64,000 nt of DNA from Anodontia alba. Taxonomy: Eukaryota; Mollusca; Bivalvia; Lucinida; Lucinidae. Position numbers and translations under genes: made by a program. Below are positions 55,936 to 64,000 of this stretch, in pieces. A model generated the notes under the pieces. The model was not told where the DNA came from. It made no database searches and saw nothing but the letters and a program-made list of their open reading frames with translations. Each line of letters begins with the position of its first letter. Positions within the stretch are counted from its first letter, which is position 1. The stretch lies in the NCBI GenBank assembly GCA_964016985.1, contig OZ024827.1, positions 16,621,374 to 16,685,373 of the forward strand, given 5' to 3'.

Positions 55936-56340
55936 ACCAAACACAACGTAGCAATAGCGCTATTTCGACGTCGCCGCGACGTCATGGCTTTTCTATGACG
56001 TCCAAACGACACTGTGTGTTTGCCAGGTTCTATCATATGCATATATTCTGTAAGCGAATACCAAAAACCCAGCAAACACACAATGTGGTTACAACGTCGC
56101 TGCAACGCCGTCAGCGATGTTGTAACGACGTTGACGCGACGTTGTGTGTTTGCTGAAAAGCCCTTGTCTGACTGCGCGAATGTGTTGACTGGACAGGAAA
56201 ACACTTTTCGCCTTTGCATTAATTCAGAAAATACACAACCAACACGCTTTGCTGTAACATCCTACACAACGTCAGCTGGACGTCGTCACAACGACACTAT
56301 CGAAACGACGTTTTACAACTGTATGTGTTTACTGAGAAGC
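55936..56340. repeat. Three ACGTC-rich inverted elements
   Basis: Copies at 55936-56028, 56069-56157 and about 56228-56338. Each starts near CAAACACACAA-GT, ends near AC-TTGTGTGTTTGC and is packed with AACGTCG/CGACGTT between. The middle copy folds end to end: GCAAACACACAATGTGG / GCGACGTTGTGTGTTTGC. The open frames on both strands are by-products. They lie 0.8-1.2 kb upstream of FoxH. Confidence 0.75.
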
Positions 56341-56516
56341 AGCTGTTTCTGCCTGACGCTGCTCGAATCATTCCAGTCCTTAGCGCGTACCAAAAGTCGG
56401 CGCATGCAGGCAGTCCCGCGACTAGAGTCAACATTTTTAATAACTCATGTTGGACGTCTTTGATTCGCATACAGTGTTTTCAGGCTGTGTGATTACTTAT
56501 GTTGATACATGTAGTT

Positions 56517-56751
56517 TTAACCCTTTAAATGCCAAGAAAACCTGCATCTGAAAAAGTCGTCTGTTTTTGTCGTCTGCTGAATATTCTTGCAAACTTTTCA
56601 AACCTACTTTTTGTATACAGACAAACAGTGTGGACCCTGATCAGACTGCAGTCTGATCTGAGTTCACACTGTTTGCAAAAAATGACTTTAAACATCACAA
56701 GCAGATGACGAAGCGGACGACAGTTGTTGTGATTGGCAGTTTAAGGGTTAA
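56517..56751 (-). mobile_element. TTAA hairpin MITE, type P3, inverted
   Basis: TTAACCCTTTAAATGCCAAG ... TTGGCAGTTTAAGGGTTAA; GACAAACAGTGTGGACCCTG-ATCAGACTGCAGTCTGAT-CTGAGTTCACACTGTTTGC. Confidence 0.85.
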
Positions 56752-56759
56752 GGTGAAAT

Positions 56760-57160
56760 GGATACACCTCAAAGGAAGATCATCATGAATCAGATGTACA
56801 TGTATTTGCTTCTCAAACGGGACAACTGGAAGAACAGACAAGCTTTCACTGTGAGGAAATTTTTCATTTACGAGTAGAGCCTGTAACTTTATCAAAATTA
56901 TTTTGCCCCCCCCCCCCACCCCCCCCCCCCCCCCCCGCACCCGCTTCCCCCCTTTCTGTAAGGATCTACTCCTACAGGGAGCAAACAGGGTTCTACTCTA
57001 AAAAGAAAGAATTTGCTCCCACAGGGAGCAAATTCTATTCTTTTAGAGTAGAACCCTTTTCAGAAGGGGATTAGTGTGACGAAAAGCAAACAGAAAGTGA
57101 CAAAAGTTATCTTCCTTGTAAAACAAATGACGGAAAATCTTCCAACTGTATCAAGACGGA
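56760..57160. mobile_element. Family-D hairpin MITE with poly(C)
   Basis: A run of C with single interruptions (56907-56950), then TAAGGATCTACTCC, CAGGGTTCTACTC, GAAAGAATTTGCTCCCACAG-GGAGCAAATTCTATTC, TAGAACCCTTTTCAGAAGGG, GCAAACAGAAAGTGACAAAA. Confidence 0.75.
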
Positions 57161-57306
57161 AGGGAAATACGTTCAGGTCAGAGTGATCTCCTCTGCCGTG
57201 GATGAGTATAAATTTGCTTTAACGCTTTTGTTCAGACAATATTGAACCTGTTTAATTCATACAACCAGGCTAGACTGACTGCATGGATGCGTATGTTGAT
57301 CGTTTT

Positions 57307-57490
57307 TAGCCTTAGTCCTGCTGAACCCGGATGTGTCCTGCCTCTGCAAACAGTGTAGATAAGAATCCAACTGAACTGGATCTGCACTGCACGTCATTAA
57401 ATATGTAAATTTGCATCAACAATCTGGTTTAAGTAATCTAATTCGCTGAAAATTAGAAGTGGGCAGGGCATCTTAATTTAGAGAGGGTGG
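57307..57490 (-). repeat. Degenerate P1 MITE
   Basis: TTAGTCCTGCTGAACCCGGA, CTGCAAACAGTGTAGAT..CTGAACTGGATCTGCACTG, GAAAATTAGAAGTGGGCAGG. The right end is lost. Confidence 0.65.
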
Positions 57491-57557
57491 TTGTACTTGA
57501 AAAACTATGACATCATTTTACAAAGCGAGACAACTCTTGCAAACGGAGAGTTGCCGC

Positions 57558-57885
57558 TCAAGTATTTGAAACCTTTTTGAAGTGAGGGCTGCAAATGTTT
57601 TCCTTTGAGAAGGAGCAATATTTCCAAACCAGAGTTGTTTCTCTTTGCATCTTGAACAACTGCTAACAGGAAGTGTCAATAAGCAATAAGCAGTGTTTAC
57701 TGACAAGGTAACAAAAACGTATCAAGTATTTGAAACCTTTTTGAAGTGAGGGCTGCAAATGTTTTCCTTTGAGAAGGAGCAATATTTCCAAACCAGAGTT
57801 GTTTCTCTTTGCATCTTGAACAACTGCTAACAAGAAGTGTCAATAAGCAATAAGCAGTGTTTACTGACAAGGTAACAAAAAACGT
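57558..57885. repeat. 164-bp tandem duplication
   Basis: Copies 57558-57721 and 57722-57885 are almost identical (TCAAGTATTTGAAACCTTTT ... GACAAGGTAACAAAAACGTA), with about one substitution. It lies next to the CA microsatellite. Minus-strand frames here are shared by both copies and not protein-like. Confidence 0.9.
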
Positions 57886-57928
57886 GACATACGGACAGAC
57901 AAACAGATAACGTAAAAAATATACCTCG

Positions 57929-57929
57929 C

Positions 57930-57979
<50 letters not shown>
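57929..57979. repeat. (CA)n microsatellite
   Basis: About 25 uninterrupted CA units. The Cys-Val frames on the minus strand come from it. Confidence 0.95.
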
Positions 57980-58273
57980 GTCGAGAATGAAAACCGAAAA
58001 AGAACAAAGAAGACTGATCAAAAGTTATTGGTAGGTAGGAAAGATAATAATCAAAAACACTTTTTTTAAACGACATATTTGACAAAAACAGTAACACTCA
58101 ACCTTCATATCTGCATATACAGGACTTGCTAGATATTTATATTGTGAATTTAAAAAAATTATTTTTAAAAACAATACAGACATCAACAGCAATTACATAA
58201 ACGGCAACACAGCAATAAAATTGTATTAGTAACAACAACAACAAACAATGTTACTTTTGCAGTATTAGCTGGT

Positions 58274-58485
58274 TTAACCCTTTCAACCCTGAGTTTCTGA
58301 AATAGACTCTTACATATCTGCATTTGGGAACTTCCACTGCTGCCAAAAGGGAGACAGTAGTTAACCAAGAACAGAATGAACAGTTGTAAACCAAGAACAG
58401 TGTAGATCCTGATTATGAGCGTCTCATCTGAATCTACACTGTTTGTAAAAGTATCTGTCTTGGTCTACAGGGCTGGGAGGGTTAA
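58274..58485 (+). mobile_element. TTAA hairpin MITE, type P2
   Basis: TTAACCCTTTCAACCCTGAG ... GGGCTGGGAGGGTTAA; AACAGTGTAGATCCTGATTA / CATCTGAATCTACACTGTTT. A small internal duplication (AACCAAGAACAG twice) is near 58370. Confidence 0.83.
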
Positions 58486-58623
58486 ACAGTAGTTTATTTG
58501 TGTCGGCTGCACATACAATACATGGTATGGGGATCATTCCTTAGATGTACATGACAATCAGCGCTTCAAAAGTTCTAAATTGACACTCTTTTTCAGTTTC
58601 TAAGAGAAAAAATGGAAGACACT

Positions 58624-58812
58624 ATTGCCAGACGTCTGGCAATAGCAAAAACTCGTCGAATTTGTTATTGCCAGACGTCTGGCAATAGCACAAACTCGTT
58701 AAATTTGCTGCTGCCAGACGCCTGGCAATAGCAAAAACTCGATAAATTTGCTGCGGCCAGACGTCTGGCAATAGCCCACACTCGTTGAATTTGCTGCTTT
58801 CTCAGACGTTTT
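58624..58812. repeat. 43-bp tandem repeat with CCAGACGTCTGG
   Basis: GCCAGACGTCTGGC starts at 58627, 58670, 58713 (one change) and 58756, with a decayed fifth at 58799: an exact 43-bp period. Between palindromes is AATAGCAAAAACTCGT-GAATTTG. A lone CAGACGTCTGG is at 59983. The array lies 3.5 kb upstream of FoxH. Confidence 0.92.
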
Positions 58813-58979
58813 ATAATACTGAAACCTAATTTAACTTGCTGCTGCATTCTAATGGACTTCTGGTGTTTCTGGTTTGTCGTTGGTAGGGGATAAATTTTTG
58901 AATCTGTATATCATAGACATGACGCACCTAGGCAATATAAATGGTATTTTATGGCTATAAAAATGTAAACTTTCAGACA

Positions 58980-59110
58980 GCAATTGTAATAATTTTCTTA
59001 GTTTTCTTCAAAATATAAATTGTGGGTACTCGTTAGTCGTTTCATCAAAGCGGTTCTAACGAGTACCTACAATGTATGTTCAAGCTTAGAAATTAGAAAA
59101 CTAAGGGATA
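58980..59110. mobile_element. Hairpin MITE, family C
   Basis: TCAAAATATAAATTGTGGGT..CTCGTTAGTCG against CGGTTCTAACGAGTACCTAC..AATGTATGTTCAAG. Confidence 0.68.
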
Positions 59111-60139
59111 CCCATGAAAACCTAAGGTTTACTATCTAAAAGTGGGGTTTGAGCAGGTCTTCATCGAACAAGCTTGTAAAAATGATCGCATGTGTTTCTA
59201 TAGGAGTCAACGAAAATTAAGATCTGGCCAAGATTTACTCGTTTTATTTACATAGCATACCATGAGGCTAAATAACTAAGAATCAAAAGCATGACCAGTC
59301 GAACTTCAATAATTCGAATACATTTGGAACCATAAAAAATTTGTTCTAGATAGGGGTAGTTCGAATTACTGCGGTTAATCATAACACCAGGCCATGAGGC
59401 ACAGTAGGGATGAATTAAAGATATTTTTTCGATCTTCTATAAAATAATGGAACGTTGTGTGTTTTAATCATCGCATTCTAATCAAGTCAGCAAAAAGGAT
59501 TATTTCCACTTTGAGCATTTGGAATACCGGCTTCCGTGTCAAAAACCCCGGAAACGTGTGAATTCATGAAAATGTATCTTGTCTCTGGATTCTGCTTCTG
59601 ATTTCTGTTATGATAACATTTCTAGTGACCCAGTCTTGTTTCCTTCTAAATTTTCATCAGACCAAGAATCGAAAGTAAAAACGTGTCCAATTTCTGCATC
59701 CGAATGCTTTTAAACAGACTTCGAGTCGTAGAAACTTTATAAGATAAACAGTCAGCTTTGATGTCCATATGGGCTAAATTAAAATGTTAGAGCCCACGAT
59801 GTCTATAAGTTCCCTGCGAATCGATAGAACCAAAACGCATGAGCTTGTGGAACACGGAAAGTTTCACTTAGTCGAAATTCTCATCATTTGCTAGTGACAT
59901 GCTTACTTTCTACATCTTCAGTAAACATATTCATGTATTTCAGCACAAATCTTAGATATCCCGACTATTTGCTACTGTGTGTCAGACGTCTGGCAATTAG
60001 CCACTCCGAAAAAAATATACGGAATTAGAAATTTTGATGCCGCTCCATCCAAAACCGCATTGTGTTGAGTTCACGCATTTTCAAGAGAGTAAGTAACTAA
60101 AGATGGTGTTTATAAAACACTATGCCCCCCCCAACTTGA
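59111..60139. other. Intergenic, nothing recognised
   Basis: About 1 kb without repeat structure that I can place, apart from the single CAGACGTCTGG at 59983-59993. No open frame of note. It could hold FoxH regulatory DNA, but nothing in it shows that. Confidence 0.5.
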
Positions 60140-60800
60140 ACTTGACTTATACAGAATTTGTTTGTAAACAGATTTATAATTTAAAGTAGCAAACCTGACA
60201 AATGCCCAAATTTACAAAGGGCCATAACTCATGAAGTATTTTTTTGCTTTTATTCAAAAATTAATCAGGTCGTCTTCTTATCACTACCTATCTATCAACC
60301 AGGTTTCAAGGTTCTAGCTGTAATAGTTTTTGAGATATTATGCTGACAAGATTTTATTCGTATTTTTTTCAAACGACCGTAACTCAGAAAAGGGGCATAA
60401 TCCTGACGAGAAAAAAAATATCTGTCACCTATTTTTTCAAAAGGAATCCATTAATCAGGTCATCTACTCATCAATACCAATCTATTCACCAGGTATCAAG
60501 GCTCGAACTTTAATAGTTTTTGAGATATTTTGCTGACAAGATTTTATCCGTATTTTTTTCAAAGAACCATAACTCAGGAAAGGGGCATAATCCTAATGGG
60601 AAAAATACGTGTCAGCTATTTATTTTTCATGAGACATCCATATATAAAATTTCAAAATAGTAGCATGCACGGTTCAGATGTTATGCAATGCGTCAAAAAG
60701 CGTAACGGATGCACGCATGGACGGACGGACGGACGCACGCACGCACGAGCGTCCCAGTAGCAATATGCCCCACAACTACGTGTCATTTGCAGGGGGTACG
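60140..60800. repeat. Tandem dimer repeat with ACGGACGG end
   Basis: AATAGTTTTTGAGATATT-TGCTGACAAGATTTTAT occurs at 60327 and 60513, with AACTCAG-AAAGGGGCATAATCCT after each: a dimer of about 190 bp. It ends with GGACGGACGGACGCACGCAC. Complementary in style to 20435-20885. Confidence 0.7.
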
Positions 60801-60975
60801 GGCGAGCAGGAAGGGGCAAATATGATTACGTTTAAATGAGACCTTTTGATCCTGATCAAACAGGCATTCGTATTATACACAGCATCTAAAATATGTTAAC
60901 AATTATGCAGTATACCAATGGGAGTTAGAATGCAGTCTAAGGACCTGTATATGTATTAATCAATGTCAGTTTCAC

Positions 60976-61004
<29 letters not shown>
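60976..61004. repeat. Poly(A) tract
   Basis: About 29 A. No retroelement body recognised before it. Confidence 0.85.
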
Positions 61005-61006
<2 letters not shown>

Positions 61007-61079
61007 ATTCAAACTGCATAGTCATGCGATTTATACTTTATTCTGCTGTCTTAAAGAGCCGTATGACCTCAACGTGAGA

Positions 61080-61310
61080 AAATAAACTTTCAAATGTGCG
61101 CCCAACAAAGACTTAGACCATCCGGATCATTCGCGCGGTTTGATCGGATAACGAAGACCGATCAGAGTCTTTGCTTGATGCTCTTCGGATAGCTAAAACT
61201 TCAATGTTTGTTCAAGTGGACACTTGAGACTATGAACAGACTGCACGGGCGTGCAGACTGACACGAGACCTCGCTGGGTGCGCATGTCAGAAGGTTCATT
61301 TTATCTCGTG
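61080..61310. repeat. Dispersed GATCAGAGTCTTTGCT repeat
   Basis: ACCGATCAGAGTCTTTGCTT, CAGACTGCACGGGCGTGCAG, GGTGCGCATGTCAGAAGG; of the 28140 type. Confidence 0.45.
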
Positions 61311-61628
61311 TCGGTACATATAAATATGTAATATATGTACCATATATAGCTGGTTCTACACAAAAGGCAAAATTGGAAGGGTTAGTGACATACTGACAAA
61401 GTAGACGTAAGTAAGATGCATAGGTGCATCGGTAGTACAATAATTCATTAGTCAACTACATTTAAGTAATTATTGTTCTAATATGCGCCAAACAGCCTGC
61501 ATCAAACCAATGCAATGTTTGTCATGATTTCTATACGGTTTTGGCCCTGGCTTTATACGAGGGCTAATACTGAAAGTTACAAGGTTTTAGGGGATAAAAA
61601 CCGAGGGATTCGGGAGGGCCAATATTTT

Positions 61629-62157
61629 AAAGGGGAACGCAACCTTAAAAGGTATTGTGCTTTACAGTAAAGAACTTCACAAACAATGAATTTTGACACA
61701 AATCACAAATTTGATCAAAATCGGTGGAAAATTAAGTAAGCTACAAACAATTGAATATCTTAACATTGGTGGAATGGGCGCCGCCATTTTGAATATTTAA
61801 TCAGGTTTCATAAAAATTAAAATTCGTTTCATAAAGGTAGTTGTTCTCATAAAGTTGGTTTATTTTGGGGGGAAATGATTGCTTTTTTGTCACTAAAATT
61901 AAAAGATTATAAAAATCTGTCGCAAAATTGTTCTTAAAACCCTTTATAATTTGGTTTTGCATATTTAATTTGGGCTGTGTGACGTCACAAAACCCACAAT
62001 ATGGCGGCATCCACGACATCCGTTTATAATTTATTCAAACTACCATAACTTCCTTATTTCTAGGCCGATTTTTAAAAAATTCTTGCATCAAAATAAATGG
62101 CTTGTTTAGCGTTTTACTCCAAGATATACTTACAACTCATATTGCGTTCCCCTTTAA
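61629..62157. mobile_element. GGGGAACGCAA inverted-repeat element
   Basis: Ends TTAAAGGGGAACGCAA and ATTGCGTTCCCCTTTAA; the 530-bp body has CACCGATTTTGATCAAATTTG-type sequence, GGGCGCCGCCATTTTGAATA and TGTGACGTCACAAAACCCAC. Non-coding. Boundary TTAA suggests the piggyBac-type target again. Confidence 0.8.
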
Positions 62158-62199
62158 CAAAAAGTTGATTAATAAAAATGTCATGAAATCGATGTTTTC

Positions 62200-62345
62200 A
62201 AATTGGTCCTGTTAAAGGTCCTCGGCCAGTCATATCGGCATTCAGATGGCTGTATTGGCCCTCGGCTTCGCCTCGGACCAATATAGCAATCCTCAGGCCA
62301 ATACGATTGCCCTCGGATCTGTAACCGAGCCAATATGAAAACAAA
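62200..62345. repeat. CCCTCGGCTTCGCCTCGG hairpin
   Basis: TATTGGCCCTCGGCTTCGCC-TCGGACCAATA is a compact hairpin; CCTCAGGCCAATACG and CCGAGCCAATATG repeat the stem. The long frame crossing it (62198-62704, minus) has no family resemblance. Confidence 0.55.
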
Positions 62346-62764
62346 AACATCCATTTAATAACATTATAATATTGCAGACATTCAGAAAGACGAATCAAAG
62401 AAATAAATGGTATCCGCGAACGTAAATATTTCCCCGTAACAGTTCCACGGGGAATGGATTTAATGATACTAGAATAACCGTCATAAAGAACCATGATTTT
62501 TTCCAAATAGAAGTCGATCTTATTACATATGCCACCAACGTAGCTCAGATCAGACTGCGCGCATACACGCAGTATGGTCAGAGTCTGCTTTGACCACTTA
62601 CAGAATGTATGTACGATTAACATTCCATCAGCGAACATCGCAGACCTTGATCTGACTGTGCCGATGCTTTGTGTCTCATGATACGCTTGTAGCATATGCC
62701 ACAAGGTCGTTTTCTATCTGAAGATGCTCATTTGATTATTAAAAGCATTCAGTGCTCTAACCAG

Positions 62765-62905
62765 ATGACTTGTTAAGGGGTATATTTCTCAATTTCTCAA
62801 TAAAACATATGTTGTGGGTACCCATTAGAAGCGGCTCGACGAGGCACTTCTAAATATTATCCACAACATATGTTTTTTTTTATGGTGAAAAAAGAACAAT
62901 ATCCC
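62765..62905. mobile_element. Hairpin MITE, family C
   Basis: CTCAATAAAACATATGTTGT..GGTACCCATTAGAAG against GGCACTTCTAAATATTATCC..CACAACATATGTTTTT. Confidence 0.75.
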
Positions 62906-63359
62906 AGCTTATCATAAAAAACATCCTCCTTAACAAGCCCTCTGTCTAATTATGTGTATCTTATTATAAAATTATAAAATTTTGTAAAACAAAAAAAAAA
63001 AAAAATATCCAAGTATTTGAATCGTCGTAGAATTCATTACTACTATACAAAACGACAACAGGACTACATATTTCAAACACGGTTATAAGCATCTCTTGAC
63101 TTAAGTTCCTGGTTGCATTCCGTCAAAACATGCTTAACCTAATGTCTTCATTTGAAACGCATAGACAGGAATGGACGTCAATGATATTCAGTACATGTGT
63201 AAGTTGGAAGCAAGTAACAGTTTGTCCTGATTCTTGCATGATATACCTGACGTTTTTATCTGAATTTTTCAAAGTTAGACACAAAGTAACCTGTAACTGA
63301 TTTTAAAGTATGCATGCAGTATGCAACCTTTACATCGAATTTCATGCACGAATGAAAGA

Positions 63360-63535
63360 ATTGTTACACTTTCAGGGAAGGCGACTTTTTCAAAAATTGT
63401 TAGCACCCCCCCACCCCCCCCCCCCCCCCTCGCTCGCTCCTGATTCTGAAAAGGTTCTACTCCAAAAGAAGGGAAAAGAGCCACAAGATTAAAGTTGTCT
63501 CCCGGAAAAATGGTAGAATATCTACTAACTGTACC
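63360..63535. repeat. Family-D fragment with poly(C)
   Basis: CACCCCCCCACC and a C-run, then CTGATTCTGAAAAGGTTCTA and AAAGTTGTCTCCCGGAAAAA. The C-run beside this MITE end recurs at 56907. Confidence 0.6.
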
Positions 63536-63546
63536 TATTTACCTTA

Positions 63547-64000
63547 AAAGGGAACACAATATAAGTTGTGTGTATATCTTAGAGTAAAGTGCTTAACAAG
63601 CCATTTATTTTGATGCAAGAGTTTTTAAAATCGGCCTAGAAATAAGGAGTTATAGTGGTTTGAATATATTTAAAATGGCTGTCATGGATGCCGCCATATT
63701 GTAGGCTTTGTGACGTCACACAGCCCATATTAGATATGCAAAACCATATAATAAAGGGTTTTTAAGAATAATTTTGCTACAGATTTTTTTAATCTTTTAA
63801 TTCTAGTGACATGCAATCATTTCCACCAAAATAAACCAACTTTATGAGAATAAATACCTTTTTGAAACGAATTTTATTTTTTTATGAAACCTCATTAAAT
63901 ATTCAAAATGGCGGCGCCCATTTCCACCAATGTTAAAATATTCAATTGTCTATAACTTACTTATTTTCACCGATTTTGATCAAATTTGTATCAAAATTCA
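63547..64000. mobile_element. Second GGGAACACAA element, inverted, cut by window end
   Basis: TTAAAAGGGAACACAATATA, then AAAATCGGCCTAGAAATAAGG, GTGACGTCACACAGCCC, AAAATGGCGGCGCCCATTTC and ACCGATTTTGATCAAATTTG: the reverse complement, in order, of the body at 61629-62157. The far end lies beyond the window. Confidence 0.8.

Noticed and set aside
55806..56463. Overlapping frames of 116-149 residues on both strands
   Set aside because: They run through inverted ACGTC repeats, which are open on both strands by symmetry; composition is not protein-like.
57825..58097. Cys-Val repeat protein
   Set aside because: Direct translation of the CA microsatellite.
18360..58485. CRISPR-like array of hairpin repeats
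   Set aside because: Copies are dispersed, unevenly spaced, lack uniform spacers and are MITEs in a eukaryotic genome.
62198..62704. 168-residue minus-strand frame
   Set aside because: No recognised motif; it crosses the CCCTCGGCTTCGCC hairpin and dispersed repeat pieces.

Overview
ORGANISM. The window looks like nuclear DNA of a marine mollusc, most likely a bivalve. It is AT-rich and sparsely genic, with GT/AG-split genes of animal families. The spaces between exons are filled with layered palindromic MITEs, tRNA-derived SINEs, an L1-like LINE, mariner elements and satellite arrays. The species call is inference from repeat style and protein families; no sequence search was possible. LAYOUT. 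(1) 693-34659, plus strand: the 3' two thirds of an acinus (ACIN1) gene. Ten exons join in frame to 567 codons and a stop, ending in the RRM, the RNPS1-SAP18-binding (RSB) motif and an Arg/Ser/Glu-rich tail. The 5' exons lie upstream of the window. (2) Its introns hold most of the interesting DNA: a two-unit higher-order satellite (2763-6600); a 6.8-kb decayed transposon with long inverted repeats and a PIN-like-nuclease/cysteine-rich protein (about 7508-14347); a complete mariner whose transposase has two introns (15471-17518); and a 6.07-kb element with 156-bp nearly identical inverted repeats at TTAA and no recognisable gene (21199-27266). (3) 34660-53312 is intergenic. It has a 5'-truncated L1-like LINE with an open 884-codon frame (35880-39170), an internally deleted mariner (39902-40512) and many hairpin MITEs. 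(4) 53313-55112, minus strand: an apparently single-coding-exon forkhead gene, best matched to FoxH. (5) 55134-64000 is the upstream side of FoxH. No gene is seen, but there are ACGTC-rich repeats, a 164-bp tandem duplication, a CA microsatellite, a 43-bp array with a CAGAC/GTCTG palindrome, and two opposed copies of an element with GGGGAACGCAA-type ends. HOW IT FITS TOGETHER. The two host genes have unrelated roles: acinus in the exon-junction-associated ASAP complex and FoxH in Nodal/SMAD transcription. The rest is a record of nested insertions. SINE into PIN element, mariner plus SINE into an older repeat, LINE into MITE and MITE into MITE can each be ordered in time from target-site duplications that are visible directly. 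Several hairpin MITE families with different ends share one arm, GCAAACAGTGTAGA, which is the most pervasive unexplained signal of the window.
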